NCBI GenBank assembly: GCA_964463245.1 | Contig: CAYXBU010000019.1 | Location: forward strand, 1 to 28,696 | Direction of reading: 5' to 3' | From: CAMEON01 sp964463245 | Lineage (GTDB): Bacteria; Bacillota; Clostridia; Oscillospirales; CAG-272 | DNA length: 28,696 nucleotides | In this document: piece by piece, positions 8,200 to 15,965 of the stretch | Layout: each line of letters starts with the position of its first letter | Numbering within the stretch: position 1 is the stretch's first letter | Notes under the pieces: generated by a model | Told to the model about the DNA's origin: nothing | What the model saw: the letters and a program-made list of their open reading frames with translations, nothing else | The model's database searches: none | Made by a program: the position numbers and the translations under genes

Positions 8200-9015
8200 A
8201 TGAAGCTATACATAAGTGCCGACATTGAGGGCACGGCGGGGATCGACGTATGGGACGAGACCGAGCTGGGCAAGCAGGAGCACGCCTACTTTGCGCGGCA
8301 GATGACACGGGAGGTCTGTGCGGCGGTCGAGGGAGCCGAGCTGTCGGGCTACGAGTCGACGGTCAAGGATGCGCATGACAGTGCGCGGAACATAGACCCG
8401 GCGGGACTGCCGCGCTCGGCGCGACTGATCCGCGGCTGGACACGGGATCTGTTCTGCATGATGGGCGGCCTTGATCAGGATGGATATGATGCGGTGGCCT
8501 TCACCGGCTACCACAGCGATGCCATGTCGGAGGGGAACCCGCTCTCCCACACCATGGACACGGCGGTATACCGCGTGATGATCAACGGCAAGCTCGCCTC
8601 GGAGTTCACCATTAACGCCTACATGGCGGGGATGCTGGGGATCCCGGTGGTATTCCTGTCGGGGGACGAGGCACTCTGCCGTGCCGCCCGCGAGATGATC
8701 CCCGGCATTGCGACGGTGGCCTCCAAGACCGGCATGGGGAGCGCGGTCATCTCCCGCCACCCGGAGGTGGTCTGCGACGACATCCGCCGCACCATGCAAA
8801 AAGCCTTATCTGAGCTGGACAACGACCCCGCCCGTCGGGCGGCCTGCATACCGGTTCTGCCACCTCGCTTTGAGATCTCGGTGGAGTACAAGGACTGGAA
8901 TCGGGCACATCGCCTGTCCTTCTACCCGGGCGCGAGTCACCCCGATGCCAAGACCGTGACCTTTGTCTCGGAGGACTACCGCGAGGTCATGCGCTTCATG
9001 CACTTCTGCCTCTGA
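8200..9015 (+). CDS. dppA: DppA-like D-aminopeptidase, peptidase family M55
   Basis: DppA releases N-terminal D-amino acids such as D-Ala from peptides and is thought to help recycle peptidoglycan cross-bridges. The zinc ligands and catalytic residues of the family are visible: Asp8 and Glu10 in SADIEG, His59 in KDAHDSARN, His105 in TGYHSD, and a glutamate (Glu135) in ASEFTINAY. The length of 271 residues is typical. The open frame extends upstream to 8032, but the family N-terminus and AAAGGAG at 8184-8190 fix the start at the ATG at 8200. The upstream region consists of repeat elements B and C, and no clear promoter is seen there. A shared terminator at 9033 ends the transcript. Confidence 0.92.
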   Translation: MKLYISADIEGTAGIDVWDETELGKQEHAYFARQMTREVCAAVEGAELSGYESTVKDAHDSARNIDPAGLPRSARLIRGWTRDLFCMMGGLDQDGYDAVAFTGYHSDAMSEGNPLSHTMDTAVYRVMINGKLASEFTINAYMAGMLGIPVVFLSGDEALCRAAREMIPGIATVASKTGMGSAVISRHPEVVCDDIRRTMQKALSELDNDPARRAACIPVLPPRFEISVEYKDWNRAHRLSFYPGASHPDAKTVTFVSEDYREVMRFMHFCL

Positions 9016-9032
9016 GTCGGGAAAGATACAAC

Positions 9033-9078
9033 AAAAGCAGGACGCTCTGCCCGCCGTCGGGGGAGCGTCCTGCTTTTT
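9033..9078. terminator. Bidirectional terminator between dppA and the LRR lipoprotein gene
   Basis: AAAAGCAGGACGCT (9033-9046) pairs with AGCGTCCTGCTTTT (9064-9077). U-tracts result on both strands, so it can end both convergent transcripts. Confidence 0.85.
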
Positions 9079-9108
9079 ATTCAATTCAAAGGGATATGGG
9101 CAGGAGGA

Positions 9109-9960
9109 TCAAGCCTCGGGAGCCTCGGTCGAGACCTCAGTCTCGGTCTCAGTCGGCTCCTTGATATTCTCCACATACTCCAGCACCTTCTCGTTGGTCA
9201 CGCCGGTCACGTCGATCTTATCCTTCAGGGTAGAGCCGTCCAGAACGAAAGCGTACTCGCCGATCTCCTCCAGGTTGCTGTTCAGTCGGATATTCTCGAT
9301 ACCGGTGCAATCATAGAAGGCCAGCTTGCCGATGGTCTTGAGAGAATCCGGCACGATGACCTGTTTCAGAGCCGTGCATCCCCAGAAAGCGGCATCCCCG
9401 ATGGACTCCAGCGTAGCGGGCAGCTGCAGATCCAGAGCGGTACAGCCCCAGAAAGCGCGCTCGCCGATGGTGGCAACGGCGGAATCGGACAGGTTCTCCA
9501 GCGTGGTCAGGGACTCACAGCCCAGGAACGCGCTGTTGCCGATCGAGGTCAGGCTCTTCGGCAGGACGACCGTCTCCAGATGGACGCAACCGGTGAATGC
9601 GTTGTCATCAATATAGGTGACCGTGTCGGGCAGGATCACCTTCTTGAGTGCGGCCAGGTGGTAGAAGGCCTCGGAGGCGACCCCGATGATCGTCCGCTCG
9701 CCGAACATACTCGGTACATTGACCTCGTCATCCCGAATGGCCTTGCCCTCATACTTGACCAAGATGGCCGTATCACCCAGACCCTCTTCAAAGGTAAAGG
9801 TACCGATCACATTGCCGTCCTTGTCGGTAGCAGGCATCGTCATATCGGCGGCCTCGTAGCCCTTGTCCAGGTTGACCTTGCCGTTCTCGGCACAAGAAGC
9901 CAGCGGCAACACGCAGAGCAGTGCCGCCAGGGCGACCGCCAGCACATGGATCTTTTTCAT
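9109..9960 (-). CDS. BspA-type leucine-rich-repeat lipoprotein
   Basis: The 283-residue protein starts with a lipoprotein signal ending in LASC (Cys23). After a short domain (about 30-95) come roughly six LRR_5 units of about 23 residues, recognisable by repeated IGxxAFxGCxxL and LPxSLTxIG patterns. The tail is Thr/Glu-rich. Such proteins are surface-exposed and are associated with adhesion or protein interaction in gut and oral bacteria; the ligand here is unknown. An upstream in-frame ATG exists at 9985-9987, but the start at 9958-9960 gives a proper signal peptide and has GGAGGT 9 bases upstream. It is monocistronic, with its own consensus promoter and a shared terminator. Confidence 0.82.
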   Translation of the reverse strand: MKKIHVLAVALAALLCVLPLASCAENGKVNLDKGYEAADMTMPATDKDGNVIGTFTFEEGLGDTAILVKYEGKAIRDDEVNVPSMFGERTIIGVASEAFYHLAALKKVILPDTVTYIDDNAFTGCVHLETVVLPKSLTSIGNSAFLGCESLTTLENLSDSAVATIGERAFWGCTALDLQLPATLESIGDAAFWGCTALKQVIVPDSLKTIGKLAFYDCTGIENIRLNSNLEEIGEYAFVLDGSTLKDKIDVTGVTNEKVLEYVENIKEPTETETEVSTEAPEA

Positions 9961-9982
9961 GAATGGAATACCTCCGCATAGA

Positions 9983-9998
9983 TACAATAATCATTGTA
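9983..9998. promoter_or_regulatory. Inverted repeat next to the LRR promoter, possible operator
   Basis: TACAAT (9983-9988) and ATTGTA (9993-9998) form a perfect 6-base inverted repeat with a 4-base centre. It lies at the expected transcription start of the LRR lipoprotein gene. Repressor binding here would block initiation; this is inference from position. Confidence 0.4.
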
Positions 9999-10001
9999 CC
10001 C

Positions 10002-10030
10002 ATTATACCGCAAAGAAAACAAAATGTCAA
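10002..10030 (-). promoter_or_regulatory. Consensus sigma-70 promoter of the LRR lipoprotein gene
   Basis: On the minus strand TTGACA (10025-10030) and TATAAT (10002-10007) are separated by 17 bases. Confidence 0.82.
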
Positions 10031-10126
10031 GAGGGGATAGCGGAATGTTTGTAAATATTTTGGATATTTCTCGCGCAGAGAGGGCGCAAAACCCGCAGAA
10101 CTTAGGCAAAACCTCCCTCATCCCCC

Positions 10127-10155
10127 TTGACAAACCCGCCCGACTATGCTATAAT
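10127..10155 (+). promoter_or_regulatory. Consensus sigma-70 promoter of thiT
   Basis: TTGACA (10127-10132) and TATAAT (10150-10155) are separated by 17 bases. The start site near 10162 coincides with the 5' edge of the TPP riboswitch. Confidence 0.88.
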
Positions 10156-10163
10156 GCATCCGA

Positions 10164-10264
10164 ACTGCATAGAAGATCGGGGGTGCTGGGCTGAGATGCT
10201 CGGCTGAGATGCGGAAGTGCGCGAACCCTTTACCTGATACGGATAATACCGGCGTAGGCAGCAT
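10164..10264 (+). ncRNA. TPP (thiamine pyrophosphate) riboswitch aptamer
   Basis: The THI-box landmarks appear in order. GGGGGTGC (10179-10186) forms P2 with ACCC (10225-10228). CTGGGC (10186-10191) pairs with GCTCGG (10198-10203) as P3, followed by CTGAGA (10204-10209), which contacts the pyrimidine. ACCTGATACGGATAATACC and GGCGTAGG (10232-10258) form the pyrophosphate-sensing arm. The segment GGCTGAGATGC occurs twice (10189-10199 and 10202-10212). It sits between a consensus promoter and a terminator just ahead of thiT, so TPP binding should reduce thiT expression. Confidence 0.95.
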
Positions 10265-10297
10265 TTTCGGTGGGGAGCGCAGGCGCCCCGTTGTGTG

Positions 10298-10330
10298 ACC
10301 GGCGGAGATTTTCCGTGCGGTTACTTTTTT
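10298..10330 (+). terminator. Regulatory terminator of the TPP riboswitch
   Basis: ACCGGCGGA (10298-10306) pairs imperfectly with TCCGTGCGGT (10312-10321), followed by TACTTTTTT. It lies between the aptamer and the thiT ribosome site at 10338. A second hairpin (10273-10289) precedes it. The arrangement fits transcription attenuation; the competing antiterminator pairing was not resolved. Confidence 0.65.
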
Positions 10331-10349
10331 CTTTTCCGGAGGTCTTTTC

Positions 10350-10937
10350 ATGAAGAAGAACCAAAAAGAAGCCCTGCTTGCCCTGACCGAGGCCGCCATG
10401 ATGATCGCGCTGGCCACCGTCCTGTCCTTCATCAAGCTGATCGAATACCCGTGGGGCGGGGCGGTCACCCTTCTCTCCATGCTCCCGATCGTCCTCTTCA
10501 GCATCCGTCGCGGTGTGCCGCGCGGCTTGGCGGCGGCCTTCGTGTACGCCCTGATCCAGCTGTTCTTGAGCTTGGCGGAGGTGGTCTCCTGGGGGCTGAC
10601 CCCCGCCGCGCTGGTCGGGTGTCTCGCGCTGGACTACCTCCTGCCCTTCACCCTGCTCGGGGTGGCAGGATGCTTCCGCCGTCGCGGATGGCTCGGCGCG
10701 GTCGGGGGGGTCATGTCGGCACTGGCTCTGCGAATGGTCTCGCATTTCCTCAGCGGGGTGGTGATCTTTGCCTCGACCGGGCGGGTCATCAACATTCAGA
10801 TCGACAATGTCTACCTGTACAGCCTGGCCTACAATGCCCTCTACATGGTGCCGGAGATGATCTTTACCGGTATCGCCTGCATCATCCTGTTCAAGCTGCC
10901 TCGCACGCGGCGGCTCCTGACCGAGAAGATGGCATGA
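10350..10937 (+). CDS. thiT: ThiT, S component of the thiamine ECF transporter
   Basis: ThiT is the membrane substrate-binding subunit that captures thiamine and works with a shared EcfA-EcfA'-EcfT energising module encoded elsewhere. The 195-residue protein is almost entirely hydrophobic, with about six membrane segments. It contains the family patterns EYPWGG near residue 31 and LRMVSHFLSGVVIF in the thiamine-binding region. GGAGGT lies 6 bases before the ATG. The TPP riboswitch directly upstream independently supports a thiamine substrate. It is a single-gene transcript ended by the hairpin at 10986. Confidence 0.95.
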   Translation: MKKNQKEALLALTEAAMMIALATVLSFIKLIEYPWGGAVTLLSMLPIVLFSIRRGVPRGLAAAFVYALIQLFLSLAEVVSWGLTPAALVGCLALDYLLPFTLLGVAGCFRRRGWLGAVGGVMSALALRMVSHFLSGVVIFASTGRVINIQIDNVYLYSLAYNALYMVPEMIFTGIACIILFKLPRTRRLLTEKMA

Positions 10938-10985
10938 CACGACCCGCGCTCCCCCGCCGAAAGGGAGCACGGGCAAAGAAAAACT

Positions 10986-11021
10986 AAGGGATACCACTCC
11001 CTCCGGGGGGTGGTATCCCTT
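10986..11021. terminator. Bidirectional terminator between thiT and the zinc-ribbon gene
   Basis: AAGGGATACCAC (10986-10997) pairs perfectly with GTGGTATCCCTT (11010-11021). Its right arm overlaps the stop codon of the minus-strand gene. On the minus strand TTAGTTTTTC follows; on the plus strand ATTCTGTTT follows. Confidence 0.75.
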
Positions 11022-11634
11022 ATTCTGTTTCGGCGGCCATGCGACGGGAGTGCCCGATGCACCATATGGCCGAGATGACCGCAACCACCAGCATATTGAA
11101 GGCCAAGAGACGGAAGATGGTCACCCCAACCCCCAGCGCATCCATCGGTTCCAGCCGCTTGACTGCTGCATCGGTCGAGAAGATGGCGCAGATGAACAGG
11201 AGGACTCCGTCTGCGACCTGTACTCCGGCAATGGCATATCGGAAGCCGGGTCGCTCCGGCAGGCAGGCGAACAGACACCCGGTCACAAGACCCACCAAAG
11301 CCAGAAAAGGGTAAACAAAAAAGGCCTTTTGTGCAAGACTGCTCTTGGCAGGGCTGACGCGGACATGACGCAGGAGGTCGTAGCCGTTCAGGATGACCTC
11401 CTCGGCATCACAGAAGGGAAGTGCATACACCCCCATCATAAGAGCACAGAGCACCAACCACAACAGCCCCGGCAACAGGTAGAGCAGACGACACCGACGC
11501 AGAGTCACAGTCGGTGTCGGAGCTGCCCCTATCAGCGGGGGCTCCTCAGCGCGGGACAGGGGTCTGCCGCAGAAGATGCAGCTCCGATCCGCGCCGACAC
11601 CGGGGTTTTGCTTCCGACAGTGAGGGCAATACAT
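11020..11634 (-). CDS. Zinc-ribbon membrane protein of unknown function
   Basis: This 204-residue protein begins MYCPHCRKQNP and has a second pair CIFCG near residue 19, forming a four-cysteine zinc ribbon. A short linker leads to four predicted membrane helices: about 50-72 (LLYLLPGLLWLVLCALMMG), 103-125, 130-152 and 170-193. The cytoplasmic zinc-ribbon plus membrane architecture is frequent in Clostridia, with no known biochemical role. AAAGGAGG lies 9 bases before the ATG at 11632-11634. A promoter is predicted at 11776-11805. It is a single gene, convergent with thiT. Confidence 0.8.
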   Translation of the reverse strand: MYCPHCRKQNPGVGADRSCIFCGRPLSRAEEPPLIGAAPTPTVTLRRCRLLYLLPGLLWLVLCALMMGVYALPFCDAEEVILNGYDLLRHVRVSPAKSSLAQKAFFVYPFLALVGLVTGCLFACLPERPGFRYAIAGVQVADGVLLFICAIFSTDAAVKRLEPMDALGVGVTIFRLLAFNMLVVAVISAIWCIGHSRRMAAETE

Positions 11635-11775
11635 AGGCTGTGGCCTCCTTTTTGAAAGATCGTGGCGGTATGCGCGGGGAAAGTACCGAGGGTGGGATGA
11701 ATATACGCGTACTGTAACTGCACACGGTCAGGCAGGTCAGGAGGCTACAGGGGGACATCGTGGAAAATATCCACT

Positions 11776-11805
11776 ATTATATCACAGGTATTCGGGAAAA
11801 GTAAA
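11776..11805 (-). promoter_or_regulatory. Probable promoter of the zinc-ribbon gene
   Basis: On the minus strand TTTACT (11800-11805) and TATAAT (11776-11781) are separated by 18 bases, giving a leader of about 135 bases. Confidence 0.5.
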
Positions 11806-11842
11806 CTCAAAAGAGGTAACATTTTTGTAAATATCAAAGTAA

Positions 11843-11848
11843 TATAAT
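11843..11848 (+). promoter_or_regulatory. -10 element upstream of the small HTH gene
   Basis: A perfect TATAAT lies 30 bases before the ATG of the HTH gene. No convincing -35 is seen at the right distance, so activator dependence is possible. Confidence 0.4.
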
Positions 11849-11878
11849 AGTGAAATATTTTCCCGGGAGAAACGGCAC

Positions 11879-12121
11879 ATGAACATAGGCGATGCAGTCC
11901 GTCTGCGCATTCTGGAGCTGTGCGACCAACGAGGGCTGACGGTCAACAAGCTTTCCATTATCTGCGGCATCACGCAATCCACCCTCAATAACATCATCAG
12001 CGGTCGAAACCGCAGCGCAACGGTGGCTACCGTCAAGAAGATATGCGACGGACTGGACATCACCATGGCGGAGTTTTTCGACGCGGAGGTCTTCCGGCGG
12101 CTGGAGCAGGAGATCGTGTAG
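11879..12121 (+). CDS. Small Cro/C1-type HTH transcriptional regulator
   Basis: The 80-residue protein is a single helix-turn-helix domain of the XRE/Cro family. LTVNKLSIICGITQSTLNNI (about residues 20-40) forms the HTH, and the later part (ATVATVKKICDGLDITMAEFF) is the typical family tail. It has no sensing domain, so it resembles a minimal repressor. The start at 11879 has GGGAG about 9 bases upstream. A hairpin overlaps its stop codon. The target is unknown; neighbours are the divergent zinc-ribbon gene and the convergent alr cluster. Confidence 0.88.
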   Translation: MNIGDAVRLRILELCDQRGLTVNKLSIICGITQSTLNNIISGRNRSATVATVKKICDGLDITMAEFFDAEVFRRLEQEIV

Positions 12122-12138
12122 CTCCCCGGAAGGGGAGC
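12121..12138. terminator. Small perfect hairpin between convergent genes
   Basis: GCTCCCC (12121-12127) and GGGGAGC (12132-12138) enclose a GGAA tetraloop and overlap the HTH stop codon. No U-tract follows on either strand, so classical termination is doubtful. It separates the HTH gene from the convergent lipoprotein gene. Confidence 0.35.
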
Positions 12139-12141
12139 GGA

Positions 12142-14445
12142 TCACGCGCGCTTCTTCCGCCACTGCAGGAAGAACACCACCGCTCCGATCACCGCGACCC
12201 CCGCGACCGCGACCGCCACCACGACCCACACGGTCGGGAACAACGAGCCGCCCGACAGGTCGGACACCCCCGCGCCGCGCAGGTAGAGCACGGTATCCTC
12301 TCCGCCCTGACCGGTCGAGAGGATCGTGAGGCGCACCTCGTCCTCCTTGCCGATCTTCTCGGCAAAGTCTCGGATGTCACAGCTCAGGGTGACCCATTCG
12401 TCGGAGGACAGGGTCGCCGTGGTTCGATAGCAGAGCGCACCGTCGCCGTCCTCGACCTTCCCCTTGGCGTCCCGTGTCAGGATCACCGTGATGGTATCGT
12501 TGGCGGAGCCACCGTGCACCAGCAGGTCGAGCGACAGCTGTCGCCCTCCTGCAAAGCCCGAGCCGGGCAGGATGGCGGTCATGCCGAGGGAGTGGCCGAT
12601 CTCGCCGCCCTTCAGGCTTGCCCGCAGGACGGGGGTGTCCCCCGCATGGATCAGAGCCAGCTCCTCCAGACCCGCCGTGTTCACGAAGCCACCGAGTGCA
12701 GCGTCCCCCTTGACCGACAGGTCGGTCGACAGGCCGCCCGAGGGGCGGGTATCAAAGCGCAGAAGTCCCTCGGCAGGGGCACTCTCCCCCAGGGGGCGAA
12801 CCGTCGCCTCGGCGGTCAGGATGGTCAGCGGGTAGGGGCGGCCGATCAGGCTGTTCTCCAGTCGGGTGAAGGCACCGCCGATGCGGTTGCGCACCACCGC
12901 CAGGTAGGCCTCGGCCTCCCGAGTGCCCATCGCGGTGAACAGCCCGCACAGGTTCCGCGCCCGCAGACCGCCGTCCTCGGTGCGGGCGTACAAGCCGACG
13001 GCGGCTCCGTCCCGATCCGAATAGGCATCATAGAACAGTGCCTCTACTCGCGTATCCACCGCCGCCGCCGTGTAGGCGTAGGCGTAGGAGACGGCTTGAT
13101 CGATCTCGCAGGACTCCCCCGCGGCATTCACACCGGGGATGGTCAGGTCGGTCAGCACCACCCGCCGCAGCTCTCCCGCCACCGTGCGGTAGCTCTCCAA
13201 AGAGTCGGTCAGGAGCCGCGTAAAGGAGGTCGGGGTCAGTCGATCGACATCCGCCTCCGAATTGCCCCAGACCTGCGGGCTGTCGGCGTACAGCCCCGCC
13301 GCGATGTGCCAGTCAAAATCCCCGCGCAGAGCCGCCTCATCTCGGAACGCGCTGAGGTATACCTGTGCGCCGAAGCCGTCGGTCAATCCTCTCCCGTTCC
13401 AGTGGTCATCCAGTGAAATGAAGACCCGCCCCTCCGCCGTCTGAGAGCCGAGGGCGGTATGCGCCAGTCGAACCAGCTGTTCGTAGCAGGCAATATGATC
13501 ATCCAGAGACAGCTCCGTCCGCCCGTCATGGGCATACTGCGCGACATGATTCACCTTTTCCCCGATCAGGAGATCGGTGCACAGCCCCCGCCCGGGGGCC
13601 TCTGTCCCGACGGCGTACCGCTCGACCATGAAGCTGAAAAAGCCCTCAAGCAGCTCAGCGGCCTCGGGGTCGGTCATGCAGGGCAGATACTCATCGGCAG
13701 GGGCAGCGGTGGCTCCCGGCGCATACAGGCAGGTCGGGGTGGACGCGCGGGGCGCACGCAGGACGAACTGTAAGTATACCCGGATCCCGGCGGCGGTATA
13801 GGCGGACACGGTCTCGTCCAGCATGGAGATCGCCGTGCCGTCGTAGTAGACGGTTCGCCCGTTCCAGAGGTAGGGGATGGAATCCTCTGCCCGATCCGAG
13901 CGGATGATGTCCCCCATGGATACCTCCACCAGCGCAGAGGAGGCTCCCAGGGTCAGCGCATCGGCCGCCGTGCCGTCGCTCAGCCCCTTGACCGAGAGAT
14001 CCACCTCGGACATGGCTCCCCCGGAGGAGGGCGGATCAAGCTCGGTCGCGGCCATCGCGGTGGTCAGGATGCCGTACTGTCGGGTGTTGCTGTCGTAGGA
14101 TGCCAGCACGAAGGAGGAGAACAGCCGCGAACGCATTCCGTCATGCAGGTCTACCGTGAAGGACACACTGCTTGCGGCGTGGGCAGAGGCGGCCGGCTCG
14201 ACCCCCCGCAGGTCTATCGTGCGACCGCTGTGGGAGGGAAGCTCAAAGAGGTATATGTTTCCCCGATAGCCGTCCAGAAAATCTGCCGTCAGCTCGCCCT
14301 TGACCGTGATGGTGCCCTTGTCCCGATCCGGCAAGACCGACAGGATGGCATTTCGCGTGGCATGGTTTTCCTCTGCCGAGCAACCGGCAAGAAGGGGTAG
14401 GCAGAGAAGGGACAGCAAAAGAAGGATCGGGAGGATTCGTTTCAT
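12142..14445 (-). CDS. Large lipoprotein with possible DUF5722-like TIM-barrel region and C-terminal membrane anchor
   Basis: The 767-residue protein starts with a lipoprotein signal ending LLAGC (Cys22) and ends with a strong membrane helix (about 733-760) and a basic tail (QWRKKRA), so it may be anchored at both ends. The central part (about 185-500) has the look of a TIM-barrel glycosidase-like domain, with YTAAGIRVYLQFVL, VFISLDDHWNGRG and AALRGDFDWHIAAGLY. I associate this tentatively with DUF5722 from memory; no catalytic residue can be assigned. The region after about 560 looks like a beta-sandwich. Its ATG overlaps the alr stop in ATGA, with AAAGGAG inside the alr 3' end, so translation is coupled to alanine racemase. 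The role is unknown. Confidence 0.75.
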   Translation of the reverse strand: MKRILPILLLLSLLCLPLLAGCSAEENHATRNAILSVLPDRDKGTITVKGELTADFLDGYRGNIYLFELPSHSGRTIDLRGVEPAASAHAASSVSFTVDLHDGMRSRLFSSFVLASYDSNTRQYGILTTAMAATELDPPSSGGAMSEVDLSVKGLSDGTAADALTLGASSALVEVSMGDIIRSDRAEDSIPYLWNGRTVYYDGTAISMLDETVSAYTAAGIRVYLQFVLRAPRASTPTCLYAPGATAAPADEYLPCMTDPEAAELLEGFFSFMVERYAVGTEAPGRGLCTDLLIGEKVNHVAQYAHDGRTELSLDDHIACYEQLVRLAHTALGSQTAEGRVFISLDDHWNGRGLTDGFGAQVYLSAFRDEAALRGDFDWHIAAGLYADSPQVWGNSEADVDRLTPTSFTRLLTDSLESYRTVAGELRRVVLTDLTIPGVNAAGESCEIDQAVSYAYAYTAAAVDTRVEALFYDAYSDRDGAAVGLYARTEDGGLRARNLCGLFTAMGTREAEAYLAVVRNRIGGAFTRLENSLIGRPYPLTILTAEATVRPLGESAPAEGLLRFDTRPSGGLSTDLSVKGDAALGGFVNTAGLEELALIHAGDTPVLRASLKGGEIGHSLGMTAILPGSGFAGGRQLSLDLLVHGGSANDTITVILTRDAKGKVEDGDGALCYRTTATLSSDEWVTLSCDIRDFAEKIGKEDEVRLTILSTGQGGEDTVLYLRGAGVSDLSGGSLFPTVWVVVAVAVAGVAVIGAVVFFLQWRKKRA

Positions 14446-15725
14446 AAGGATGCTCCTTTCGCGGCGGTATCGCCGTCTTGTTGTATGCGGGGGACGCGGG
14501 AGGTGATCAGACAGAGCAGCTCGTAGTCGATGGTTCTCGCCCGCTCGGCCAAAGCCTCCAGCTCGGCTGTCTCCTGCCCGAACAGAAGGACAGGGTCTCC
14601 CTGCTCGACCGGGAGATCAGTGATGTCGATCATACACTGATCCATGCAGACCCGCCCCACGACCGGGGCTTTTTTTTCGCCCGCACGGGTGCAGACCGTG
14701 ACGGTCGCGCCGCTGAAGGCGCGCAACCAGCCGTCGGCATACCCGACAGGCAGAGTGGCGAGGCGACGCGGGGTGGGAGAGGAGTAGGTGCCGCCATAGC
14801 CCACCCGCTCTCCGGGCAACAGCTCGTGGATGTGTGCCACCGAGGTGCACAGGCGCAGGACGGGGGACAGGGGCGGTGTATCATCCGGGAAGGGCACTCC
14901 GTAGCCGTACAGCTCAATACCCAGCCGCACGGCATCCGCCAGACGGTCGGGATGGGCGGTGGGAAAACGCACCGAGGCGGCGCTGTTGCAGATATGGCAG
15001 AGCGCGGGGCGCAGACCGAGTGCCGTCAAGCCGTCCCGCACCGCCGCAAAGCGTTCGTATTGCGCCGCCGTGCGGCTCCCGTCCGCCATCTCGGTTTCCA
15101 TGTCTCCGTCGGCCTCGGCGAAGTGGGTGAACATCCCCTCCACCGAAAGCCCCGGCAGAGCCGTGATCTCGGCGGCGGCACGAACGGCGGCGCGGCACTC
15201 CTCGGGGGTATGCGCCGCCAGCCCGATGCGGTTCATGCCGGTGTCCAGCGCGATATGTACCGACACACGGACATGGGCGGCGCAGGCGGCCTCGGACATC
15301 CGCCCTGCGTGGTCTGCCGAGACCAGTGCCGCCGTCAAGCGGTACTGCGCCAGCCGTGCGACCTGCGCGGGGGGCGTGTAGCCCAATATCAGGATCAGAC
15401 TGTCGGCCGGGGGAGTCTCCCCCGCAGGGGCGGGCAGTTCCTCCAGAAGGCAGCGCAGGGTCACGGCTTCCTCGATGCAAGCCACCGCGAAGGCGCGACA
15501 GCCCTCCTCTGCCAGTGCGGGAATACAGAGACGGATATCGTGGCCGTAGGCGTTGGCCTTGACCACCGCGATGGGCAGGGGGGCAGGGGCTCCTCTGTCT
15601 TGTGCCGCCGCCTGTACCCGTCCGACCAGCTTGCGATAATTGGTACGCAGGGCGGCGGTGTCCACCTCCGCGTATGCCCGCAGAGAGGCTGTGTCCACGA
15701 TCCTGTTTGCGACCTCGGTCTCCAT
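14442..15725 (-). CDS. alr: Alanine racemase
   Basis: The enzyme interconverts L- and D-alanine with PLP, supplying D-Ala for peptidoglycan. Lys56 in AVVKANAYGHD should bind PLP, and Tyr310 in VGYGGTYSS should be the second catalytic base. MDQCMIDITD and PVVGR lie in the C-terminal beta domain. The 427-residue length is somewhat above the usual 370-390. The frame stays open to 16232, overlapping the divergent ATPase genes; the family N-terminus (LRAYAEVDTAALRTNY) and the promoter at 15756 point to the ATG at 15723-15725. The ribosome site is weak (GGGTGAGG). The stop overlaps the start of the next gene (ATGA), an obligate two-gene unit. Confidence 0.92.
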   Translation of the reverse strand: METEVANRIVDTASLRAYAEVDTAALRTNYRKLVGRVQAAAQDRGAPAPLPIAVVKANAYGHDIRLCIPALAEEGCRAFAVACIEEAVTLRCLLEELPAPAGETPPADSLILILGYTPPAQVARLAQYRLTAALVSADHAGRMSEAACAAHVRVSVHIALDTGMNRIGLAAHTPEECRAAVRAAAEITALPGLSVEGMFTHFAEADGDMETEMADGSRTAAQYERFAAVRDGLTALGLRPALCHICNSAASVRFPTAHPDRLADAVRLGIELYGYGVPFPDDTPPLSPVLRLCTSVAHIHELLPGERVGYGGTYSSPTPRRLATLPVGYADGWLRAFSGATVTVCTRAGEKKAPVVGRVCMDQCMIDITDLPVEQGDPVLLFGQETAELEALAERARTIDYELLCLITSRVPRIQQDGDTAAKGASL

Positions 15726-15755
15726 ATCCTCACCCCCGGTATTCTTCTTTCCCAC

Positions 15756-15784
15756 AGTATAACACATTTTTTCCTGTTTTGCAA
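15756..15784 (-). promoter_or_regulatory. Promoter of the alr transcript
   Basis: On the minus strand TTGCAA (15779-15784) and TATACT (15756-15761) are separated by 17 bases. The start site would be near 15749, leaving a leader of about 25 bases. Confidence 0.65.
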
Positions 15785-15796
15785 TACTTGGGAGCG

Positions 15797-15850
15797 GTTT
15801 TTTTCGGGGGAGGGCTTGAAGGGAGGTAGGAGGAACTCCCTTCCCCCCTT
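15797..15850 (-). repeat. Dispersed modular element, copy G (degenerate)
   Basis: On the minus strand it contains CCTCCCTTCAAG followed by CCCTCCCCCGAAAAAAACC. The latter 19-base string is identical to the hairpin end of copy C. The rest of the hairpin is lost. It lies between the alr promoter and the divergent V-ATPase promoter. Confidence 0.5.
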
Positions 15851-15904
15851 TTCGCCAAAAACCATACACTTCCCCCCATTGTCCAAAAAATTTCTCAAAA
15901 CATC

Positions 15905-15933
15905 TTGTCAAACCATGATTTTTATGGTACAAT
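15905..15933 (+). promoter_or_regulatory. Promoter of the V-ATPase operon
   Basis: TTGTCA (15905-15910) and TACAAT (15928-15933) are separated by 17 bases. Transcription would start about 25 bases before the first gene's TTG codon. Confidence 0.7.
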
Positions 15934-15965
15934 ATAAAAAATAGCGACAAGGAGGGTGATTCCTG

